From Rhodobacterales bacterium UBA3080 (GTDB lineage Bacteria > Pseudomonadota > Alphaproteobacteria > Rhodobacterales > Rhodobacteraceae): a DNA stretch of 9,930 bases. How positions within the stretch are numbered: the stretch's first letter is position 1; every line of letters begins with the position of its first letter. The position numbers and the translations under genes are program-made. The notes under the pieces were generated by a model, which saw only the letters and a program-made list of their open reading frames with translations, made no database searches and was not told the origin of the DNA. The stretch spans positions 1 through 9,930 of the forward strand of contig DFBM01000102.1 in NCBI GenBank assembly GCA_002366645.1, written 5' to 3'. Positions 1-5,954 of the stretch are shown here, one piece after another.

Positions 1-213
1 CTATCACGAGAGCCTGAACAACGTTACGCCGTCAGACGTCTACTTCGGGCGCGCTCAAGCCATTCTAAACAAACGGGAAAGGATCAAATACAAAACACTC
101 GAGACTCGGCGCTTGCAACACCGCAAGTTCGCCGCATAATGAAACCAACCAGATGAGCCAGATACTCTCTTAGTTTAAATAGCCTCTGGACCCAAAAACT
201 CTGATGACGGACA
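1..213 (+). mobile_element. Right end of an IS3-family insertion sequence (partial)
   Basis: The window opens inside an insertion sequence. It carries the 3' end of the transposase (see the separate entry), about 70 bases of non-coding tail, and a probable terminal repeat ending CTGATGACGGACA at 201-213. The boundary at 213 is inferred: IS3-family ends finish in CA-3', and the sequence after this point no longer looks like the element. The left end lies outside the window, so neither the inverted repeat pair nor the target duplication can be checked. The element points away from the lipoprotein remnant that starts about 110 bases further on. Confidence 0.6.
2..139 (+). CDS. IS3-family transposase, C-terminal fragment (OrfB/integrase core)
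   Basis: The open frame runs from the window edge to a TAA at 137-139 and gives 45 residues. It begins Y-H-E-S-L-N-N-V-T-P-S-D-V-Y-F-G-R and ends in a basic tail R-R-L-Q-H-R-K-F-A-A. The ESLNNVTP-DVYFGR block followed by K-R-E-R-I-K is the typical end of the DDE integrase-core protein of IS3-family elements, which cuts and joins the element ends during transposition. The DDE catalytic residues and the upstream orfA are outside the window, so whether the full element is intact cannot be judged. No start codon is visible because the gene begins upstream of the window. Confidence 0.88.
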   Translation, partial: YHESLNNVTPSDVYFGRAQAILNKRERIKYKTLETRRLQHRKFAA

Positions 214-321
214 CGCTGCTGAAATGATGGCGGAAAAAATGCAGAGTTCGAATTGATCGATGTGTTTGGCTCACCCCCCATAAGGCCGTGTCTGCACTCC
301 CGACTACCGCCCGATGTTCAA

Positions 322-615
322 TTAGGGAAAGCCACTGCCCCACATATAGGACATTGGTTGAATAAAGGCATAGACCGCCTGCGATATGTCGTACGACATG
401 CGATTCGAATTGGCAGACATGTCAACGACTGCACTCGTCATTGCAGGCATGGAATAGGAAATCGTTTCGACTGAATTTCCCAATGAAACAATATTTTTAT
501 CCATATTGCCGACGTTTGTGACCATTACCGAAATGTTCGCACCCATCAGAACGACGCTCGTTTCCATGCTATTAACGTCGTAGTAAGGACCATAAATCGG
601 TCGTTGCGAACACGT
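322..615 (-). pseudogene. Methionine-heptad coiled-coil protein, probable lipoprotein that has lost its signal peptide
   Basis: From the first ATG (567) the frame encodes 81 residues. The open frame reaches upstream to 615, giving 97 residues that begin T-C-S-Q-R-P-I-Y-G-P-Y-Y-D-V. In the 81-residue part, methionine sits at 1, 8, 15, 22, 43, 50 and 57, with L29 and I36 filling the gap in the series, and the fifth position of each heptad is V, I, V, I, V, M, V, S, I. This is a clean coiled-coil pattern ending in an aromatic, proline-containing tail (QPMSYMWGSGFP). The T-C-S-Q-R-P start resembles the lipidated cysteine of a mature lipoprotein. However, a TAG lies immediately upstream (616-618), no hydrophobic signal peptide is readable in any frame just before it, and no ribosome site precedes the ATG at 567. 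I infer a truncated gene. An intact 81-residue cytoplasmic protein is possible but less likely. I do not recognise a named family. Confidence 0.5.
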
Positions 616-684
616 CTATACATTCAACGACCCCATTTTTTTCGGGCAGAAAAGGATACTTTTAAACTTGGCAAATTTTCCATT

Positions 685-2358
685 TTAGCGACCCCGCCAT
701 ATTGAGAACATCATCCATAAACCGCCCAAAACCGCGCCCGCAAAACCAATCATGGAAAAATACTCCAGCCCGATAGGAATTTCGCCACCAGCCACGGTCA
801 TTACAATTGAAGAACCCATGATCAAAGCAGCAATGATAATCCCGATGGTGATACGGGTAATAGATTTATCTAATCGGTCGAGAAAATGTTCCATATGCGC
901 TACCTCCATATGGAACTGAAACTTTCCGCTTCGCATTATTTTGACCAAATCCCACACATCCTTGGGCAATCCGGTCATCAGACCGAAGCCGTCGACGATG
1001 CCCTTTTGCCCTCGTTTGGCCAGTTCCTTTGGCGCGTATTTAATCATCATCGCATGCCTCAAGAACGGCTTCGCCGCTGACATCATATCAAAACCGGGGG
1101 CGAGCTGACGTCCCATGCCGTCAAGTGATACCAGAGCTTTTATGAGTAAAGTAAGATCAGAAGGCAGAGACAGATGATGAGTACGCAAAAGTACAACCAG
1201 ATCAGATGTTAAATCTACAAAGTTCAGAGATTTCAACGGTACACCGTGTACTCGGTCAATAAAATCATCAATCTCGGATACGAGCGCCGAGTTATCAAAT
1301 GTAAATTCACCAGACCAGATCATCAAGGTTTCAGCCACTCGATCAGCTTGCCGCATAACCACACCATAAAGCAGATCGACCAGTTGAAAACGGCGTTCTT
1401 GCGAAATTCGCCCAACCATTCCAAAGTCGACCACAACTATCTGATCGGCAGAACGATAGAAAACATTGCCAGGATGAAGATCGGCATGAAAAAAGCCATC
1501 CTCGAAAACCATTTTCAAAACAGCCTCCGCTCCGATTTTGGCAAGATTTTCTCGGTCGAAGCCAGCCGCATCGACTGCATCCATATCGCTGCCAGGAATG
1601 TCCACCACCAATTCCTGAACATTTAATCTCTCACATGTCCATTGCCAGTACACCTTTGGCACAACGATGCTTGGATTATCCTTGAAATTATCGGATATAC
1701 GCTCGGCGTTACGACACTCATTGGCGAAGTCCAGTTCACCTCGGATTGACTTGGCAAACTCTGCGACGATTTTCTTTGGGTCAAAATGCAACATTTCGAT
1801 CATTTCGTCGTCTGCAATGTCGGCCAACCGCATAAGCAACCGTAAATCGGCATCAATAATGTCGCGTATGCCAGGACGCCTAATCTTTAAAATTACTTTC
1901 TCACCGGTTTTTAAGGTCGCCTGATGGACTTGGGCAATGGACGCTGCTGCCAATGGGTCAAGATCAACACTTTCCAATACATCTGCTATGGGCCCGCCCA
2001 AATCCTCTTCCAACTGTTCAATAATCTCGTGAAAGGGTAGTGGCGGCACTTGGTTCTGAAGCTTTTTAAACTCTTCGATATATTCAGACGGAAAAAGGTC
2101 AATGCGCGTCGACAAAACTTGACCGAGCTTGACGAAACTCGGTCCAAGTTCTTCCATTGCTCGCCTTATTCGCTGGGGAGGTTCCAGACGTGCGAGTTCT
2201 TCAGCTTCTTGCCAATGAAGAACTTTGCCCGCTTTTTCAAGAACTGCGCCCATACCAAGGCGGCGCACTGTGTCTCCAAAACCAAAGCGAATAAGGATCG
2301 ATGATATATCATGTAACCGCCCGAGATCACGCGCGGCACCCAAAGCTTCCAGAAGCAT
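685..2358 (-). CDS. AarF/ABC1/UbiB-family atypical protein kinase-like protein
   Basis: 557 residues, close to the usual UbiB length. Family motifs appear in order: KxGQ (K77-L78-G79-Q80) in the N-terminal extension that covers the active site; the alanine-rich nucleotide loop A-A-A-S (137-140) that replaces the kinase glycine loop; a probable ATP-anchoring lysine K158 in VILKIRRPG; the E-L-D-x-x-x-E stretch (208-214); the catalytic loop H-A-D-L-H-P-G-N (291-298); and D-F-G (311-313). Two hydrophobic segments near 503-523 and 531-552 anchor it in the inner membrane. Family members act as ATPases that support ubiquinone biosynthesis or lipid handling. This copy is not beside ubiE or ubiJ, so it may be an accessory paralogue. 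The ATG at 2358 has AAGGA six bases upstream, inside the last codons of the preceding gene, whose stop is two bases away. Translation is therefore probably coupled. All key residues are present. Confidence 0.9.
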   Translation of the reverse strand: MLLEALGAARDLGRLHDISSILIRFGFGDTVRRLGMGAVLEKAGKVLHWQEAEELARLEPPQRIRRAMEELGPSFVKLGQVLSTRIDLFPSEYIEEFKKLQNQVPPLPFHEIIEQLEEDLGGPIADVLESVDLDPLAAASIAQVHQATLKTGEKVILKIRRPGIRDIIDADLRLLMRLADIADDEMIEMLHFDPKKIVAEFAKSIRGELDFANECRNAERISDNFKDNPSIVVPKVYWQWTCERLNVQELVVDIPGSDMDAVDAAGFDRENLAKIGAEAVLKMVFEDGFFHADLHPGNVFYRSADQIVVVDFGMVGRISQERRFQLVDLLYGVVMRQADRVAETLMIWSGEFTFDNSALVSEIDDFIDRVHGVPLKSLNFVDLTSDLVVLLRTHHLSLPSDLTLLIKALVSLDGMGRQLAPGFDMMSAAKPFLRHAMMIKYAPKELAKRGQKGIVDGFGLMTGLPKDVWDLVKIMRSGKFQFHMEVAHMEHFLDRLDKSITRITIGIIIAALIMGSSIVMTVAGGEIPIGLEYFSMIGFAGAVLGGLWMMFSIWRGR

Positions 2359-2360
2359 TG

Positions 2361-3044
2361 CTATTCCTTATCGTCAGCTTCACCCTCAGATTCAGCCTCC
2401 GGCTTCTTTTCGTGACGCATACTATCGGCGATACCATCCAATATACCACTGGCAATCGATGCTATGGTTGCGACACCCGCTCGTGTCGCTTTTTCAATGT
2501 CTGACAAACGAAGGTGCTCCGTCAGCGATAGCGGTCCTTGCAGCGCGCCTAGTGCATCTGCGACCGACTTTCCGGTGGCGGTTCCAGTCCTGCCGGTATG
2601 TGTAACCAGGTCATTCAACGCCCCTTTGGTCGTAGCTTTTCCTGCTTTTGCGAAGTCCGCGACGGCCTCTGTAAACAGGCCCTCCAAATCCTTCAAATCG
2701 TTGAGTGCACGCTTAATGTCATTTTCGGAAAATTCATCAACGCGGCTAGACGCTTCCTCGATAGCAAGCTTGGAAGCCTCGGCGGCTTTGGCAAGGCCTT
2801 CATCCAGCCCATCCACCGTTTCTTTCAATGCTTCCAGCAAGTCCTTCTCACCTTCGGGAGCACCCTCCATCGCGCCTTCCAGAACGGCATCGATAACCCG
2901 TTTAACATTGTCTGTATCCAGATGGCGCTCAACCAGTGTACCGACAACTATATCACGAACTTCATTTCGGATGTTTCGATTACTTTCGACGGCAGCGCGG
3001 GACATTTCCCGTGTTTTACCGGACACATTATTCTCTTCAGCCAT
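2361..3044 (-). CDS. Helical phasin-like protein (DUF6781-like), partner of the UbiB-like kinase
   Basis: 227 residues from the ATG at 3044. A longer frame reaches 3116, but the upstream 24 codons have odd composition (basic, cysteines, tryptophan), while AAAGG stands seven bases before 3044. The protein is almost entirely predicted helix and rich in A, E, K and D. It has an N-terminal block N-E-V-R-D-I-V-V-G-T-L-V-E-R (27-40), a D-G-L-D-E-G-L-A-K-A-A-E-A-S motif near 78-91, and an amphipathic helix V-A-T-I-A-S-I-A-S-G-I-L-D-G-I-A-D-S (191-208) before a strongly acidic tail. From memory this resembles the DUF6781/phasin-like helical proteins found next to ABC1/UbiB-type genes; this is not confirmed by a search. 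No signal peptide or membrane span is seen. It is first in a two-gene operon and overlaps the ribosome site of the kinase gene. A role as a lipid- or granule-surface protein is inference only. Confidence 0.75.
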   Translation of the reverse strand: MAEENNVSGKTREMSRAAVESNRNIRNEVRDIVVGTLVERHLDTDNVKRVIDAVLEGAMEGAPEGEKDLLEALKETVDGLDEGLAKAAEASKLAIEEASSRVDEFSENDIKRALNDLKDLEGLFTEAVADFAKAGKATTKGALNDLVTHTGRTGTATGKSVADALGALQGPLSLTEHLRLSDIEKATRAGVATIASIASGILDGIADSMRHEKKPEAESEGEADDKE

Positions 3045-3076
3045 GGCCTTACCTTTCCCTTGATATAGGCATTTCC

Positions 3077-3107
3077 AGACCACGCACTTTCGAAACATAC
3101 GTGGTCT
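3077..3107. promoter_or_regulatory. Perfect 8-bp inverted repeat in the divergent control region
   Basis: AGACCACG (3077-3084) is matched exactly by CGTGGTCT (3100-3107), separated by 15 bases. The spacer contains a second, nearly concentric perfect palindrome, TTTCGAAA (3088-3095). The right arm touches the -35 hexamer of the candidate tetR-side promoter. The whole dyad also lies 33 to 63 bases upstream of the ATG of the phasin-like gene on the other strand. It could be an operator for the local TetR protein or another regulator, or an RNA stem in the leader of the minus-strand operon. The symmetry is visible; its use is inferred. Confidence 0.45.
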
Positions 3108-3133
3108 TGACACCATTCAACCAACAACATAAT
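3107..3133 (+). promoter_or_regulatory. Candidate sigma-70 promoter of the tetR-efflux operon
   Basis: A perfect -35 hexamer TTGACA (3107-3112) is followed after 15 bases by CATAAT (3128-3133), which matches five of six bases of the -10 consensus. Fifteen is slightly short of the optimal 17. Transcription would start near 3140, about 30 bases before the tetR ATG. A palindrome at 3144-3151 lies just after the start point, and an inverted repeat overlaps the -35 box. The placement suggests tight repression. Confidence 0.5.
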
Positions 3134-3143
3134 TCACCTAAAC

Positions 3144-3151
3144 GAACGTTC
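3144..3151. promoter_or_regulatory. Candidate TetR-family operator (GAACGTTC palindrome)
   Basis: GAACGTTC is a perfect 8-bp palindrome with weaker outer symmetry (CC/GG at 3137-3138 and 3157-3158; TT/AA further out). It lies about 11 bases after the candidate -10 box and 18 bases before the tetR ATG, where a bound repressor would block initiation. TetR-family repressors commonly bind such dyads and repress their own operon. Assignment to this particular TetR protein is inferred from position. Confidence 0.4.
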
Positions 3152-3169
3152 AATAGGGAAAATGGTCTC

Positions 3170-3811
3170 ATGCCTGATTCAATTGCAATAAGCCCACCGC
3201 TTACCCCCAAAAAAGAAGAAATTTTGACAATCTCCGCCCGATTGTTTGCGCAAAAAGGGTACGCGGCAGTTTCCATGCGGGAATTAGCCAGCGAGACAAA
3301 AATGACGCCCGCTGCTCTATATCATCACTATGCAGACAAAGAGGCTCTGTATTACGCGGCGCTTCTGCATGTGTTTACGGATAAGGCGTCGGCGATAATC
3401 GAATTAACCAAAGGGAGAGAGTCCTCCGAAACAAAGCTGAAAAACTTGATCCTTTGGCTAATTAGACTCTTTTCTCGTGACGAAATATTTACCCTACTTC
3501 TCCAAAGAGAATTGTTGGATGGAAACAGCGCAAGAATAAAACTCTTAACGCGAGAAGTGATTGAACCCCCCTTTCTTGAAGTTGAAAGACTGATCGGAAA
3601 ACTGGTGCCGAACCGAAACCCAAAATCATTGGCTGTTTCGGCAATGTCTCTCATTCTGGGCCACTTCCAACTCATGCCAATTTTGCGAAATCTGACTATA
3701 GAGCATTCATCTGCGCCAATCATAGATCAAGAACATGCTCTAGCCGACACGGTACGGGCTTTGATTATGGGTCAATCCTCGAAGGCGACAGAAACTAGAG
3801 GGGCATTTTAA
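3170..3811 (+). CDS. TetR/AcrR-family transcriptional repressor of the efflux operon
   Basis: 213 residues from the ATG at 3170. The frame is open further upstream, but those codons run antisense through the phasin-like gene, and AGGGA at 3155-3159 precedes 3170. Residues ~15-61 form the classic TetR DNA-binding domain: I-L-T-I-S-A-R-L-F-A-Q-K-G-Y-A, then V-S-M-R-E-L-A, with recognition helix M-T-P-A-A-L-Y-H-H-Y (45-54) and the following D-K-E-A-L-Y. The C-terminal two thirds is helical ligand-binding domain with no signature I can tie to a substrate. It is the first gene of the pump operon rather than divergent from it, with its stop two bases before the first adaptor ATG. It therefore probably represses itself and the pump together, and is released by a pump substrate (inferred). 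Confidence 0.9.
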   Translation: MPDSIAISPPLTPKKEEILTISARLFAQKGYAAVSMRELASETKMTPAALYHHYADKEALYYAALLHVFTDKASAIIELTKGRESSETKLKNLILWLIRLFSRDEIFTLLLQRELLDGNSARIKLLTREVIEPPFLEVERLIGKLVPNRNPKSLAVSAMSLILGHFQLMPILRNLTIEHSSAPIIDQEHALADTVRALIMGQSSKATETRGAF

Positions 3812-3813
3812 TA

Positions 3814-4887
3814 ATGTCCTACGTGACCAATATATTTCTACCAACTATACTGTCCTTAACTCTGCTGAGCGGAACGCAAGCACTTGGCAAGCCACTTACG
3901 TTAGTACGCGCAACAACTGTGACACGAGAAGACTACGCGGCCGCGATAACACTCACCGGTGAGGTTGTTGCTAGGCACAGTTTGAATTTGTCCTTCCGGA
4001 TCGGTGGTCAAATATCCGAGATACTGGTCGATGCGGGAGACCACGTGGAAGCAGGAACGGTACTGGCGCGTCTTGACCCTCAACTACAAAAAGCAGATTT
4101 AGCCGCAGCCGAGGCTTCCGTTGAAGCGGCCAAATCTCAGTTGCTTCTTGCGCAGTCCGAATTTGAACGGAACAAGGACTTACTAGACCAAGGCTTTACA
4201 ACCCGTGCTATATTTGACCGATCCGAAGTGGCACTCGCGTCGGCAACGGGGGATTTCGAAGCTATTTCTGCCCAGTTGGAACTGGCGCAAAACGCACTCG
4301 GGTTTACGCAAATCATCGCACCGGAAGCTGGAACCGTTACGCAAAAATTCACGGAAGAAGGGCAAATTACGCAGGTCGCACAACCGGTTTTCACATTTGC
4401 GAGAAATGGCGCACGAGATGCAGTTTTCGACGTGTATGAGGCAGTCTTTTTCCAGCAAAATGTTAACTTCACAGTAGAACTCTCGCTTGTCGAAAATCCC
4501 GAAGCCAAATCCTCGTGCATATTGCGCGAGGTCTCACCGGTAATTAACCCTTACACGGGTACCGTACATGTCAAATGCGGAATTATGAATCCCCCTTCCA
4601 GCTTTACGCTCGCATCGGTGGTTAGCGGGACTGCGCTGTTACCTGAAAAGTCGCTGTTCGTGCTGCCGTGGGAGGCGATGACCTCTTATGATGGCAACCC
4701 CGCAGTTTGGGTCTACGATAAGAACACCGGCACTGTATCAATCAGAACGATCGACGTTGAACAATATGAAACCGGTAAAATTTTGGTCCGCACCGGAATT
4801 TCAGAAGGCGAAATAGTGATTACGGAAGGCGCCAAATTCCTTCGTGAAGAAATGGCCGTCACAATACTGGAAGGAGCAGCGAAATGA
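3814..4887 (+). CDS. RND efflux periplasmic adaptor (membrane fusion protein), first copy
   Basis: 357 residues. The N-terminus has a hydrophobic segment (about 7-24) ending in T-Q-A-L-G, with no cysteine, so it is either cleaved or stays as an anchor. Next come the first half of the lipoyl-like domain with G-D-H-V-E-A-G-T-V-L-A-R-L-D-P (75-89), a helical hairpin (about 91-160) rich in A, E and Q, the returning lipoyl half I-I-A-P-E-A-G-T-V (167-175) and beta-barrel/membrane-proximal domains. The adaptor links the inner-membrane pump to an outer-membrane channel. Two cysteines, C235 and C255, could form a disulfide in the periplasm. AGAGGGG at 3797-3803 serves the ATG. The last codons overlap the next gene by four bases (ATGA, 4884-4887). 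The two adaptors differ clearly in sequence, so this is not a recent tandem duplication. Confidence 0.9.
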   Translation: MSYVTNIFLPTILSLTLLSGTQALGKPLTLVRATTVTREDYAAAITLTGEVVARHSLNLSFRIGGQISEILVDAGDHVEAGTVLARLDPQLQKADLAAAEASVEAAKSQLLLAQSEFERNKDLLDQGFTTRAIFDRSEVALASATGDFEAISAQLELAQNALGFTQIIAPEAGTVTQKFTEEGQITQVAQPVFTFARNGARDAVFDVYEAVFFQQNVNFTVELSLVENPEAKSSCILREVSPVINPYTGTVHVKCGIMNPPSSFTLASVVSGTALLPEKSLFVLPWEAMTSYDGNPAVWVYDKNTGTVSIRTIDVEQYETGKILVRTGISEGEIVITEGAKFLREEMAVTILEGAAK

Positions 4888-5954
4888 AACTGGCAGTAAT
4901 TTTCTTGGCGGCATCGCTCCCCTTCCTCGGTTGTCAGGAAGAAAAAACGAAGGAGCAGCTGCCACCGCGTCCGGTTATGTGGACAACCGTTGTCCCACAA
5001 GCAGAAAAAGACATCCGCCTGATTGGCACCGTCGAACCGAAAGTGCAAACCAATCACGCCTTTAGTGTTCTTGGACGGTTAACCCTCGCGGATGCTTCGG
5101 TCGGGGACTCTGTCACCAAAGGGCAGATCATTGCGTCTTTAGACCCAACTACGTTCGAACTGGCAGTTCGTTCAGCACAAGCTGCAGTTTCGATCTCAGA
5201 AGCGCAACTGGCTAGTGCTACAACCGAAGAAAATCGACAAAATGCACTTCTGGAAACCAATGCAACAAGCCAAGCCATCCATGACATCGTGACACAACAA
5301 CTAGAGGCCGCTCGGGCGGAGCTAACAAGGGCAACCGCAGTTTTATCCAAAGCCGAGGAGCAGCTTGGATACGCCAGCATCACAGCAGAGCATGATGGAA
5401 TTGTAATCGGAATATTCGCCGAAATCGGTGAAACCGTGGCTCCGGGACAGACAATCATGACCATTGCCAACGCGGACGTCCGTGAAGCCGTCGTGGATCT
5501 ACCGGATACGATTTGCGACTGTTTGCCGGTTGGGAAAAGCGCAACTGTTTCACTCGAACTTGCCCCCTCAATCAAGGCAAACGGAACAATCAGTGACATG
5601 GCACCCGTTGCCGATTCATTGTCCAGAACCGTTCGCGCGCGCGTAACTCTCGAAAATCCGCCACAAGCGTTCCGGCTTGGAACAACGGTGATCGTCGATT
5701 TCATTTCAACTGACGAGCCAGTCATGGTCGTTCCTGCCACGGCAATACTTGCACGAAACGGTAAAGCCCATGTCTGGGTGATTGCCGATGATGGCAAATC
5801 GGTCTCGTTGCATTTGGTAACGCTTGGAGAAGAACGCGGAACACTGGTCGAAATACTTAGCGGTATTGTTTCAGGCACGCGTATCGTTGTCGCTGGCGTA
5901 AACAGTCTTGAAGATAATCAACCCATTCGTCTTGGTGAGGAATTAACGTTTTGA
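4884..5954 (+). CDS. RND efflux periplasmic adaptor (membrane fusion protein), second copy, lipoprotein
   Basis: 356 residues. The first 16 residues form a short lipoprotein signal ending F-L-G-C, with lipidated cysteine C17. F at -3 is less usual than L. The next residue is Q18, not the aspartate that holds E. coli lipoproteins in the inner membrane. Lipoyl half one has G-D-S-V-T-K-G-Q-I-I-A-S-L-D-P (74-88), the hairpin spans about 90-160, and the second half is A-E-H-D-G-I-V-I (168-175). The beta-barrel region carries a C-D-C pair (211-213) and R-T-V-R-A-R-V (248-254). With the first adaptor it would form a mixed adaptor ring around the RND trimer, as known for TriA/TriB. It is translationally coupled at both ends: ATGA overlap upstream, and its stop overlaps the TTG start of the permease downstream. 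Confidence 0.9.
   Translation: MKLAVIFLAASLPFLGCQEEKTKEQLPPRPVMWTTVVPQAEKDIRLIGTVEPKVQTNHAFSVLGRLTLADASVGDSVTKGQIIASLDPTTFELAVRSAQAAVSISEAQLASATTEENRQNALLETNATSQAIHDIVTQQLEAARAELTRATAVLSKAEEQLGYASITAEHDGIVIGIFAEIGETVAPGQTIMTIANADVREAVVDLPDTICDCLPVGKSATVSLELAPSIKANGTISDMAPVADSLSRTVRARVTLENPPQAFRLGTTVIVDFISTDEPVMVVPATAILARNGKAHVWVIADDGKSVSLHLVTLGEERGTLVEILSGIVSGTRIVVAGVNSLEDNQPIRLGEELTF
5937..5941 (+). promoter_or_regulatory. Ribosome binding site supporting the TTG start of the RND permease
   Basis: GAGGA ends nine bases before the TTG at 5951-5953. No ATG lies close enough to use it, and the next in-frame ATG would remove half of the first membrane segment. This supports the rare TTG start. 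Confidence 0.6.

Noticed and set aside
253..474. Plus-strand open frame of 73 residues
   Set aside because: It is antisense to the methionine-heptad frame, with arginine/histidine-rich composition and no ribosome site.
630..648. Possible terminator with a T run after the kinase gene (CCCC, T run, CGGG)
   Set aside because: The stem would be only three base pairs with the T run in the loop; it does not form a convincing terminator on either strand.
2464..3063. Long plus-strand open frame (199 residues) rich in serine
   Set aside because: It is antisense to the phasin-like gene, has serine-rich low-complexity composition typical of a mirrored frame, and lacks a ribosome site.
3045..3116. N-terminal extension of the phasin-like protein by 24 residues
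   Set aside because: Composition is unlike the rest of the protein, it crosses the inverted repeat of the control region, and AAAGG supports the ATG at 3044.
2936..3169. N-terminal extension of the TetR protein by 78 residues
   Set aside because: The extension overlaps the phasin-like gene on the other strand, contains no domain, and the ATG at 3170 begins just before a normal TetR DNA-binding domain.
5054..5878. Long minus-strand open frame (274 residues)
   Set aside because: It is antisense to the second adaptor, serine/alanine/threonine rich with no domain pattern, while the plus frame has clear family motifs.
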